From: Paractinoplanes durhamensis
Lineage (GTDB): Bacteria > Actinomycetota > Actinomycetes > Mycobacteriales > Micromonosporaceae
Assembly (NCBI RefSeq): GCF_016862175.1
Contig: NZ_BOML01000021.1
Coordinates: forward strand, 248,001 to 312,000
Length of the DNA stretch: 64,000 bases
Direction: 5' to 3'
Below are positions 8,601-15,868 of this stretch, one piece after another. The translations under genes were made by a program, and so were the position numbers. Every line of letters starts with the position of its first letter. Within the stretch, counting starts at the first letter, position 1. The notes beneath the pieces were generated by a model. The model was given only the letters and a program-made list of their open reading frames with translations. It ran no database searches and was not told the origin of the DNA.

Positions 8601-11155
8601 CGAAGACCGGCATCAAGGAGGTCCAGGCCTACGACAGCGGCGTCGCCGCCCCGGCCGCGGTCAACGCCCCGCCGCTCGCCGACGCGTGGCTGGACTCCTC
8701 CTACAGCCAGGCCGGCTCGGCCCGGATCATCGGGCTCGCCCAGGACGACGGCGACCCGGGCACCGCGCTCACCTCGGCGTGGACCGTGGTGGACGCGCCG
8801 GACGGCGGGTCGGCCGCGTTCGACCCGGCCACCGCGGCCAGCACCGTGGCCCGGTTCACCAGGTCCGGCCGCTACACGCTGCGGCTGACCGTCAGCAACG
8901 GCACCGCCACCGCCGTCAAGGACGTCGTCGTGCAGGCGACCGCGCTCAGCGAGGGCGAGATCAACGTCGCGTCGACCGCGACCCCGTCGGCGAGCTTCAC
9001 GGCCGGCTGGAACTCGGTCACGGCGGTCAACGACGGCAAACCGGCCCTGTTCACCGGCGGCGCGCAGACCGACCTGTGGGGCACCTGGACCGGCAGCGAG
9101 CCGGCCACCCGCTGGCTGCAGTACGACTTCCCGTCGTCGGTGCGGGTCAACAAGGCGTCGATCGACTTCTGGTCGGACTCCACCACCGGCGGCAGCGGGG
9201 TGGCCGTACCCAAGTCCTGGAAATTGCAGTACTGGGACGGGACCGCGTTCAAGGACGTGACCGGGGCTACCGGATTCGACCCGGCGGTGCGTGGGAGCAC
9301 CAACAACGTGTCGTTCGACCCGGTCACCACGACCCGGTTGCGGGCCACCTTCAACGCCTTGCCCAATGCGGCGGGTACGGCGTACTCCGCGGTCGGGGTC
9401 TCCGAATGGCGGGTCCTCGCGGCCGCCGCCAGCTCGATCCAGGGCGTGGACGCGCGCACCCCGGTCGGCGTCGCGCCGGCGCTGCCGGCCACGGTGGACG
9501 TCACCTACGCGGACGGCAGCAGGCTGCCGGTCGCGGTGGCCTGGGGCTCGATCGACCCGGCCAAGCTGGCCGCGGTCGGCGACTTCACGGTCTCCGGGTT
9601 CGTCGCCGGCACCACCCTCAACGCCACCGCCCATGTGTGGGTGCGCGGCAGCGATCCGGTGCAGATCAACACGGTCGACCCGGTCACCGTGACCACGAAG
9701 GTCGGCGTCGCGCCAACGCTGCCGGCCGGGGTGACGGTCGGCTACAACGACGGCTCGCGGCAGAGCGGCATCGGCGTCACCTGGGCCGCGATCGACCCGG
9801 CGTCGTACGCGTCGGCGCGGACCTTCGACGTGACCGGCCAGGTGGCCGGCACCGACAAGACCGCCACCGCGACCGTGGTGGTCGGGGACGGCGGGTCGAA
9901 GGACGAGGTCGCCCCGATCGCTCTGCTCACCACCAACCCGGCGCTGCCGGCCGGCTGGGCGAACACCGACGTCACGGTGACCGCCACCGCGACCGACAAC
10001 CAGGACGACCACCCGTCCATCCAGGTCGCGGTGGGGTCGGGGGCCTTCGCGGCCTACACGGCGCCGATCACGGTCAGCGCCGAGGGCTCGACCAGCGTGA
10101 AGGCGCGGGCCACCGACAAGGCCGGCAACGTCTCGCCGGTCACGTCGGTCGACGTCGGCATCGACAAGACCGTGCCCACCGCCACGGCGGCGCTGGACGC
10201 GGCCGCCCGCGCGGTGACCGTCACCGGCGCCGACACCGGATCCGGGATCTCCTCGGTGCAATATCGGCTCACCGTCGGCGGGGTCGTCACCCAGGACTGG
10301 ACCACGGCCAGTGGCCCGGTGCCGATCGGGTCGTCGGCCACCACCGTCGACTACCGGGCGGTCGACAAGGCGAGCAACACGTCCGCGGTCGGGACCCTCG
10401 AGGTCGCGGCCGGGCCGGCGCCGGTCAACGTGGCCCGTACCGGGACGGCGTCCGCGTCGTACACGCCGGGCTGGGTCACCGCCGACAACATCGCCGACGG
10501 GGTGCAGCCGAGCGGGCCGGTCGGGCCGAACACCGACGTCTGGAACACCTGGCCGCAGGTCGGCGAGCAGTGGATCCAGCTCGACTGGAGTTCGCCGGTC
10601 ACGGTCGACCACAGCCGGATCTGGTTCACCCACGACGTCGACGAATCCGGGGCCGGTGTTGCCCCGCCGGCGTCCTGGAAGATCCAGTACTGGGACGGCG
10701 CGGCTTTCCAGGACGTTCAGAATCCGTCCGCCTACGGCACCTCGGCCACCGGCTGGAACACGGTGACCTTCGGCAAGGTGACCACCACCAAGCTGCGGGC
10801 ACTGCTTGCCTCCGGCGAGGTCTCGCCCGGTGTGCAGGAGTGGGAGGTCTACGACGTCCCGGGCACTCCGGACCCGCAGTTTGACGTGCAGGTTCAGGCC
10901 AAGACCCAGTGTGTCGGCGGCAAGGTCTACGTCGCGGTCAATGCGGTCAATGCGGACTCGGTGTCGCTGGACATCGAGCTGGTCACGCCGTACGGCTCGA
11001 AGAAGGTTGTCGGGGTTGTCCCTGGCAAGACCGCTTATCAGCAGTTCAACTCGCGGGCCGCGATCGTGGCCGCCGGTACCGCGACCGTGAAGGTCACCGG
11101 CGGGGCGGTCACCACCGAGATCCAGGCGCCCTACGGCGCCGCCAGCTGCGGATAA
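5675..11155 (+). CDS. Large secreted multidomain glycoside hydrolase, GH121/MGH1-like catalytic domain
   Basis: 1826 residues, GTG start three bases after the GH127 stop. A Sec signal ends near residue 25 (SAAQAAP). Residues about 60-830 form an alpha/alpha-barrel hydrolase of the MGH1/GH63-like kind (TLFYRWWLMRYNF; NGLIEYNWGAMTGNDADAVS; NAFAHYQNGDNRYPDQNEFW). Then come a discoidin-type (F5/8C) module at about 838-988, a PKD-like module to 1090, a second F5/8C to 1250, two bacterial Ig-like modules to 1405, two Ig/OmpL47-like modules to 1580, a third F5/8C to 1728 and a C-terminal module 1730-1826 with Cys1746 and Cys1825. Size, neighbours and order match HypBA2 (GH121, beta-L-arabinobiosidase) of B. 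longum, which releases arabinobiose from hydroxyproline-rich glycoproteins. The GH121 assignment rests on synteny; other barrel families such as GH142 or GH63 remain possible. Confidence 0.85.
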   Translation: MKPLTYGAVAALLATFLLPSAAQAAPTADTPYPTFKGDADPVPAEGTSYHVRNQLQAIYDADVAAGAGSSADKDFWFDRMLARTGNLPGGSNGDANQYLFSRGRAVFMKTHSPGVLGFGGEVAYIESIAGGQGAYTVTASVNGADVTLTEDTASRKQTPSYFRGVFNNTAAGVRIVETKFITDANVAVTDLDVSSTNGSAKNVVLTATSAFAKTIADDSGELTGSAIAFNKLTTIFPRFSGDGFAPVDGTLKQTVAVPASGAVKTKLQLGFITKEQPGSTAEYAAVKGKTPAAAYTDHVTAYNKWWADNVPYLDTPDNNIDKTLFYRWWLMRYNFLDADLPGNDYQFPTSMEGVLGYNNAIVLTVGMFVDDLKYFRDPVYSYGPWVSAGEVAKSSKYVDNPGDPANWSNSYTEYISEAAWRSYQLHGGPSAIAGNLAKYAENDVKGLQQAYDTNGNGLIEYNWGAMTGNDADAVSFDWKSGNMDRAENAYLYSNATASAAAYRLTGNTAKADKMEQFAARIKAAVLQYLWEPAQSTPDVMGLKGNLLKHSLVNGNEKVPWKEINNYYPYAVGLMPKPGDADYTQPYVEALRLFADDAQYPIFPFTTANQADKAAAAAAGDPGSNNFSVINSTVTFRMLSSVLRNYPSPYLNAEWYKKLLYWNAFAHYQNGDNRYPDQNEFWADGTTAGGGAINYRSWIHHTILGATNFTVIEDAMGLRPRDDAKVELDPIDIGWDHFTANNIRYRDKDLSVVWDAPGGTKYYGADVPEGYSVYLDGRLAFTADKLGKIVYDPATGTVDAASGVTILSHTQRDLQAPQDVRFPADARIVDVMAKAGADINPASTGKPNVAAGKTATATFSASGRGPAGAVDGTTVNEPFWGTAGSPNASDSLDIDLGSSRKIDDVRVYFYKSSTSATVAGYSAPAQFIVQYDNGDGWKTVPSQTRSPAYPQGNLNQVRFPSVEASKLRVTVQHAPGSKTGIKEVQAYDSGVAAPAAVNAPPLADAWLDSSYSQAGSARIIGLAQDDGDPGTALTSAWTVVDAPDGGSAAFDPATAASTVARFTRSGRYTLRLTVSNGTATAVKDVVVQATALSEGEINVASTATPSASFTAGWNSVTAVNDGKPALFTGGAQTDLWGTWTGSEPATRWLQYDFPSSVRVNKASIDFWSDSTTGGSGVAVPKSWKLQYWDGTAFKDVTGATGFDPAVRGSTNNVSFDPVTTTRLRATFNALPNAAGTAYSAVGVSEWRVLAAAASSIQGVDARTPVGVAPALPATVDVTYADGSRLPVAVAWGSIDPAKLAAVGDFTVSGFVAGTTLNATAHVWVRGSDPVQINTVDPVTVTTKVGVAPTLPAGVTVGYNDGSRQSGIGVTWAAIDPASYASARTFDVTGQVAGTDKTATATVVVGDGGSKDEVAPIALLTTNPALPAGWANTDVTVTATATDNQDDHPSIQVAVGSGAFAAYTAPITVSAEGSTSVKARATDKAGNVSPVTSVDVGIDKTVPTATAALDAAARAVTVTGADTGSGISSVQYRLTVGGVVTQDWTTASGPVPIGSSATTVDYRAVDKASNTSAVGTLEVAAGPAPVNVARTGTASASYTPGWVTADNIADGVQPSGPVGPNTDVWNTWPQVGEQWIQLDWSSPVTVDHSRIWFTHDVDESGAGVAPPASWKIQYWDGAAFQDVQNPSAYGTSATGWNTVTFGKVTTTKLRALLASGEVSPGVQEWEVYDVPGTPDPQFDVQVQAKTQCVGGKVYVAVNAVNADSVSLDIELVTPYGSKKVVGVVPGKTAYQQFNSRAAIVAAGTATVKVTGGAVTTEIQAPYGAASCG

Positions 11156-11169
11156 ACAGGAGACGCACC

Positions 11170-14100
11170 GTGAGACTGCTGCGTATCGCGGCGGTCGCGG
11201 GGATGGTCGTGGCCGGGATGCTCATCGCTCCCGCCACGGCCGCCCTGGCCGCCGACCCGTACACGTTCACCCACGCCGGCAACCCGATCCTCGCCGACGG
11301 CACCTACTACTCGGCCGACCCGGCGCCGCTGGTCGCCGGCGATCAGCTGTACATCTACACCGGCCACGACGAGGCCGGCCCGACCACCAACGACTTCCAG
11401 ATGAACGAGTGGGGCGCCTTCCGCACCTCGGACGTCGCCGCCGGCACCTGGACCCACTATCCGTCCCTCGCCCGGCCGGAGACGCTGTTCAGCTGGGCCA
11501 CCGCCGGTCGCGCCTACGCCGGGCAGGTCGTGCAGGGCCCGGACGGCCGCTACTTCTGGTATCTGCCGGTCAGCGAGCGGGTCTCCACCGCGGCCGACAA
11601 GTTCGCCATCGGCCTGGCCGTCTCGGACAGCCCGACCGGACCGTGGACCGACTACCTCGGCGGGCCGCTGATCTCGCAACGCGTGCCGAGCACCAACGAC
11701 ATCCAGAACATCGACCCGACCATCCTGGTCTCCGGCAACCGCGTGTTCGTCTACTGGGGAACCTTCGGTCAGCTGCGCTGGCTCGAATACCAGCCGGACA
11801 TGAGGACACCGGTCGGCACCCAGAAGTCGATCACCGGGCTGACCGGCTTCTTCGAGGCTCCGTGGATCTTCGAACGAAACAACACCTATTACCTTGCGTA
11901 CGCCGGGAACAACGCCGGCCCGACCTCCGCGTGTACGCCCGCCAACTACCACGCCTGCATCGCCTATGCGACCGCGTCGTCGCCGGAAGGGCCGTGGACC
12001 TATCGCGGAACCGTGCTCACGCCGGTCTCGTCGACCACGTCGCACCCGGGCATCATCCAGTACAAAGGACAGTGGTACATCGCGTATCACACCGCCGATG
12101 CCGCTGGTGGCGGGCACTTCCGGCGGTCGGTCGCGATCGACAAGGTGGAGTGGGACGACACCCTCTCCCCGCCGCGGATGAAGCCTGTCGTCCAGACGCC
12201 GGTCAAGCAGCGCGATCGCACGCCGCGCGCCAACATCGCCCAAGAGGCCAAGGTCACCGTCGCCAACGATCCGGTGCCGACGCAGTACTGGGTGAAGGCG
12301 CTCAACGACGAGATCGTCCGGGGCAACCCGCTGCCGCCGGACATGTGGGGCACCTGGACCGGCAGCAACCCGCCGCAGCAGTGGGTGCAGTACACCTGGG
12401 ACCAGCCGATGCGGATCGCCGGTTCGCAGATCGACTTCTGGAACGACCAGGCCCAGGGCACCGGCGTCGGGGTGGCCGCCCCGGCCAAGTGGAAGATCCA
12501 GTACTGGAATTCGGCCACCGCGCAGTGGGCCGACGTGCCCAACCCGAGCGGCTATCCGACCGGCACCGCCGGCTTCCAGAACACCACCTTCGACGCGGTC
12601 ACCACCACCCAGGTGCGGGCGACCTTCGACGCGTCGACAAACGGCAGCACCTACTCGGCCGTCGCGGTCGAGGAGTGGAAGATCCTGGCCGCCCAGCCCG
12701 CTTCCGTGGCCGCGCCCGCCCTGGTGGTGGAGACGGGGGAGACCGAGCTGCCCGGCACGGTGCCGGTCACGTTCGGCACCGAGACCCTGCAGGTGCCGGT
12801 CTACTGGGATCCGGTCACCACCGCCGAGCCGGGGACGTTCCCGGTGGCGGGGGACGTGCTCGGCTACGCGGCCGGGAAGGTCACCGCGACCGTCACGGTC
12901 ATCTCTCCCGGTGACACCGAGGGTGACGTGACCGCGCCGACGCTGACGCTCACGCCGAGCGGCAGTGCCGGGACCAACGGCTGGTACCGGTCGTCGGTCA
13001 AGGTGCGGGCCGCCGGCGTGGACGATCGCGGTGGCCGGATGACCATCTCCACCGTCGTCGACGGCGGGGCTGCTGTCGCGGTCGACTCGGTTCGCTACGC
13101 CGACGTCACCGTCACCGGCGACGGGCAGCACACCGTCACCGCGACCGCGACCGACCGGGCCGGCAACAGGTCGGCCGCGGCCAGTCTGCCGGTGAAGATC
13201 GACGCGGCCGTGCCGGTCAGCACCGGGACCGTTGCCGATCGGGCCGTGACCGTCACGGCCACCGACGCCACCTCCGGTGTCGCGCGGATCGAATATGCGA
13301 TCGACACCGGCGCCTGGGCCGCTTACGCCGGGCCGATCGCGGCGCCCGACGCGAGCAAGCACACGGTGTCGTTCCGGGCCACCGACAACGCCGGCAACCT
13401 GGAGACCGCCAGGACGGCGACCATCCCGGCCGACCTGTCCGCGCCGCTGTCCGGCAACGTCGGGCCGATCGCGGTGCCGACCGCGTCCTACACGGCCGGC
13501 TGGAACAGCGTCGGTGCGCTCAACGACAACGCCGACGTGGCCAACCCGGGGCAGGCCCAGATCTGGGGCACCTGGTCCGGGACCCGGCCGGCCACCCAGT
13601 GGATCCAGTACGACTGGGCCCGGCCGATCCGCTTCACCGGGGCCGAGCTCAAGTTCTGGCGCGACTCGGCCAAGGGCACCGGCGACGGGGTGGCCGAGCC
13701 GGACGGCTGGAAACTCCAGTACTGGGACGGCGCCGCCTGGCAGGACGTTCTTTCCCCCTCGGGCTACGGAACCAGCTCGACCGCGTTCAACACGGTCACG
13801 TTCACGCCGGTCACCACCTCCCGGCTGCGGGCCACCATCAACGCCAACTCCAACGGCACCACCTACTCGGCGGTGGCCGTCACCGAGTGGCGGGCGTTCG
13901 CCGACGAGCAGGCCGCACCCGCGGTCACCGCGACGGCGGCGCCCCGGTGCATCGCCGGCAAGGCATACCTCGCGGTCAACGCCCACAACGCGGGCTCCTC
14001 CGCCGTGGACATCACGATCGAAACCGCGTACGGAAGCAAGGTTTTCGCCCTGGTGACCGCCGACGCCTATCAGTCCTTTGCGGTGCGCAGCGCCGCGATC

Positions 14101-14175
14101 CCGGCCGGCACCGCCACCGTGACCACCTCCGGGACCACCATCAACGCCCCCCACAGCGCTCTTACCTGCAACTGA
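11170..14175 (+). CDS. Secreted GH43 arabinofuranosidase-type enzyme with F5/8C modules
   Basis: 1001 residues from GTG 11170, preceded by AGGAG; the in-frame extension to 10909 lies inside the previous gene. A Sec signal ends at about residue 28 (AALAADP). Residues 30-350 form a GH43 five-bladed propeller with the three expected acids: D50 (SADPAPLV, base), D182 (NIDPTIL, pKa modulator) and E229 (GFFEAPWIF, acid). Two F5/8C carbohydrate-binding-like modules (about 353-507 and 757-910) flank an Ig-like and two OmpL47-like segments. The last 85 residues repeat the C-terminal module of the preceding protein, with a cysteine near its start and one as the penultimate residue. In B. longum the gene after HypBA2 is HypAA, a GH43 subfamily 22 alpha-L-arabinofuranosidase, and this gene occupies the same position. 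The exact linkage cleaved is inferred. Confidence 0.88.
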   Translation: MRLLRIAAVAGMVVAGMLIAPATAALAADPYTFTHAGNPILADGTYYSADPAPLVAGDQLYIYTGHDEAGPTTNDFQMNEWGAFRTSDVAAGTWTHYPSLARPETLFSWATAGRAYAGQVVQGPDGRYFWYLPVSERVSTAADKFAIGLAVSDSPTGPWTDYLGGPLISQRVPSTNDIQNIDPTILVSGNRVFVYWGTFGQLRWLEYQPDMRTPVGTQKSITGLTGFFEAPWIFERNNTYYLAYAGNNAGPTSACTPANYHACIAYATASSPEGPWTYRGTVLTPVSSTTSHPGIIQYKGQWYIAYHTADAAGGGHFRRSVAIDKVEWDDTLSPPRMKPVVQTPVKQRDRTPRANIAQEAKVTVANDPVPTQYWVKALNDEIVRGNPLPPDMWGTWTGSNPPQQWVQYTWDQPMRIAGSQIDFWNDQAQGTGVGVAAPAKWKIQYWNSATAQWADVPNPSGYPTGTAGFQNTTFDAVTTTQVRATFDASTNGSTYSAVAVEEWKILAAQPASVAAPALVVETGETELPGTVPVTFGTETLQVPVYWDPVTTAEPGTFPVAGDVLGYAAGKVTATVTVISPGDTEGDVTAPTLTLTPSGSAGTNGWYRSSVKVRAAGVDDRGGRMTISTVVDGGAAVAVDSVRYADVTVTGDGQHTVTATATDRAGNRSAAASLPVKIDAAVPVSTGTVADRAVTVTATDATSGVARIEYAIDTGAWAAYAGPIAAPDASKHTVSFRATDNAGNLETARTATIPADLSAPLSGNVGPIAVPTASYTAGWNSVGALNDNADVANPGQAQIWGTWSGTRPATQWIQYDWARPIRFTGAELKFWRDSAKGTGDGVAEPDGWKLQYWDGAAWQDVLSPSGYGTSSTAFNTVTFTPVTTSRLRATINANSNGTTYSAVAVTEWRAFADEQAAPAVTATAAPRCIAGKAYLAVNAHNAGSSAVDITIETAYGSKVFALVTADAYQSFAVRSAAIPAGTATVTTSGTTINAPHSALTCN

Positions 14176-14186
14176 TCGGAGTACCC

Positions 14187-14804
14187 ATGAACGTCCGCCA
14201 TCGGCTGGCCGCCGTTGCCGTCATCGCCGGCGTGGCCGCCTTCCCGACCGCTGCCGTCGCCGACCCCGGGGACTCGGCCGACGTCGACGTCACCGTCACC
14301 ATCACCCCGATCAAGGTGCCGGGCGTGCTCGCCCTGACCGTGGCCGGCAGCGCGGTGTCGCTGACCGAGAACGGCTCGACGCCGCTGATCCGGCAGTTCA
14401 CCGGCACCCTGCCCACGGTGACCGTCACCGACACCCGCACCGCCGACGAGATCCCGGCCGGCTCCAGTTGGGCCGTCCTCGGGTCGTCGAGCGACTTCAC
14501 CGGCAGTGCCGGGCAGGCCCCGATCACCGCCGACCACCTCGGCTGGAAGCCGCGGCTGGTCGACGCGGGCAACAGCGAGGGCCAGGTCAGTGAGGGCGAG
14601 GAGGTGGTCACCTCGCTCGACCAGCCGACCCAGCCCGGCAACAACGTCGGCCTCACCGACCAGGAGCTCCTGGTCTCCACATACGACTCGGCCTCGGTGG
14701 CCGGCGACGCCTACTCGGTGAACGCCGACCTGTTCCTGCGCACCCCGGCCGACGTGGCCGCCGGTTCCTACAGGTCGAAGCTGACGCTCTCCCTCTTCGA
14801 ATAG
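14187..14804 (+). CDS. Secreted WxL-domain protein
   Basis: 205 residues, ATG 14187 with GGAG upstream. A Sec signal ends around residue 25 (AVADP). The rest resembles the WxL surface domain: a first tryptophan motif GSSWAVLGSSSDFTG, a second aromatic segment LGWKPRLVDAG, and a terminal strand LFLRTPADVAAGSYRSKLTL typical of the last strands of the domain. WxL domains bind peptidoglycan or the DUF916-type partner on Gram-positive cell surfaces. The next gene encodes just such a partner, so the two probably form a surface complex. Their place between two secreted glycosidase genes suggests a role in holding enzymes or substrate at the wall. No catalytic motif is visible. Confidence 0.72.
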   Translation: MNVRHRLAAVAVIAGVAAFPTAAVADPGDSADVDVTVTITPIKVPGVLALTVAGSAVSLTENGSTPLIRQFTGTLPTVTVTDTRTADEIPAGSSWAVLGSSSDFTGSAGQAPITADHLGWKPRLVDAGNSEGQVSEGEEVVTSLDQPTQPGNNVGLTDQELLVSTYDSASVAGDAYSVNADLFLRTPADVAAGSYRSKLTLSLFE

Positions 14805-14811
14805 ACCCGGT

Positions 14812-14841
14812 CCGGCGGGCCGCCCCCTTGCGGCCCGCCGG
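14812..14841 (+). terminator. Strong hairpin between WxL and DUF916 genes
   Basis: Perfect 12-bp inverted repeat (CCGGCGGGCCGC at 14812-14823 and its complement at 14830-14841) with a 6-base loop, followed by TCGTTTT (14842-14848). It looks like an intrinsic terminator or attenuator. The right arm sequence occurs again at 14849-14860, allowing an alternative fold. As the same-strand genes continue, it may reduce rather than stop transcription of the last two genes. Confidence 0.6.
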
Positions 14842-14878
14842 TCGTTTTGCGGCCCGCCGGCCCGTCGAAAGGATTCCC

Positions 14879-15868
14879 ATGCTTTTCCAGGTCTTTGCCG
14901 CCGTCGTGCTGGCCGCCACGCCCCTACCTATCGCCGACGCCGGCAAGGTCACCTGGACCGTCCAGCCGGCCAACGCCTCGGCCGTGGACGGGCGCCGCTG
15001 GATCGAACGCATCCTCGACCCTGGCCAGCAGGTCACCGAGCACCTGGCGGTCCGCAACCTCGGCACCACCAGCGCGGTCTTCGCGCTGTCGGCGGCCGAC
15101 GGCTACCTCACCGCGACCGGCCGCTTCAACATGCTGTCGTCGGACAAGAAATCCACCGACGGCGGCACCTGGATCGACGTGCAGAACACCATCACGGTCG
15201 CGCCGAACGAGACCAGGATCCTCCCGTTCACCATCACCGTCCCGGCCGGCGCGACCCCCGGCGACCATCCGGCCGGCATCGCCGCGTCGGTGCTGAGCAG
15301 CTCCGGCACCGTGCAGATCGAGAGCCGCGTCGGCTTCCGCGTCATGCTCCGCGCCAGCGGCACGGCCCAGGCCTCCCTCGCGGCCCAGGGGGTCAAAGCC
15401 CGTTACGAGCGGTCCTGGAATCCGCTGCGGTCCGGCGCGATCCATGTCACCTACACCGTCGCGAACATCGGCAACGTGCGGGCCGACGCCCGCGCCAGTG
15501 TCTCGGTGAGCGAGCTCTTCGGCGCGCATCGCCGCGACGGCGGCGCGGCCGCGGGTGAGCTGCTGCCGGGCGGCAACCGCGCGGCTGACGGCCGCATCCG
15601 CGGCGTGTGGGGCCTCGGCCCGGTCCGCACCACCGTTCTGCTCACCCCGGCCGTGCTCGGCGAGGCCGGTGGGGGAGCGCAGATCCTCCCGGCGTCCACC
15701 GAAATGACGGTCTGGATCGTTCCATGGCCGCAACTCCTCGCGGTGGCTCTGCTCGTCGTCCTCCTGTTCGTCCTCCGCACGTACCGCCGCGCCTCCCGGC
15801 GCCGTCTGGCCCGACTGCTCGACGACGCCCGGCGGGAAGGGCAAGCCCTGAGAAAGGACACCCCCTAG
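14879..15868 (+). CDS. DUF916-type WxL partner protein with C-terminal membrane anchor
   Basis: 329 residues from ATG 14879, with GAAAGGA upstream; the in-frame stretch from 14828 is intergenic hairpin sequence. A short signal peptide ends near ADAGK. Residues 22-165 match the WxL-protein peptidoglycan-binding domain (DUF916): VTWTVQPANAS, QQVTEHLAVRNLGT, and PFTITVPAGATPGDHPAGI. A second beta-rich domain follows, then a single membrane helix near residues 282-300 (LLAVALLVVLLFVLRTY) and a basic cytoplasmic tail. In Firmicutes such proteins anchor WxL proteins to the envelope. The stop overlaps the next start by one base (TAGTG at 15866-15870), which couples it to the last glycosidase. Function in surface display is inferred. 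Confidence 0.78.
   Translation: MLFQVFAAVVLAATPLPIADAGKVTWTVQPANASAVDGRRWIERILDPGQQVTEHLAVRNLGTTSAVFALSAADGYLTATGRFNMLSSDKKSTDGGTWIDVQNTITVAPNETRILPFTITVPAGATPGDHPAGIAASVLSSSGTVQIESRVGFRVMLRASGTAQASLAAQGVKARYERSWNPLRSGAIHVTYTVANIGNVRADARASVSVSELFGAHRRDGGAAAGELLPGGNRAADGRIRGVWGLGPVRTTVLLTPAVLGEAGGGAQILPASTEMTVWIVPWPQLLAVALLVVLLFVLRTYRRASRRRLARLLDDARREGQALRKDTP

Noticed and set aside
11131..14154. 1007-residue minus-strand frame opposite the GH43 gene
   Set aside because: Low-complexity R/G/V-rich translation with no recognisable fold; the plus strand has a signal peptide, catalytic residues and modules.
5675..14175. Possible recombination between similar F5/8C modules of the two large enzymes
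   Set aside because: The modules are similar in protein but differ throughout at DNA level; no long identical stretch was seen.
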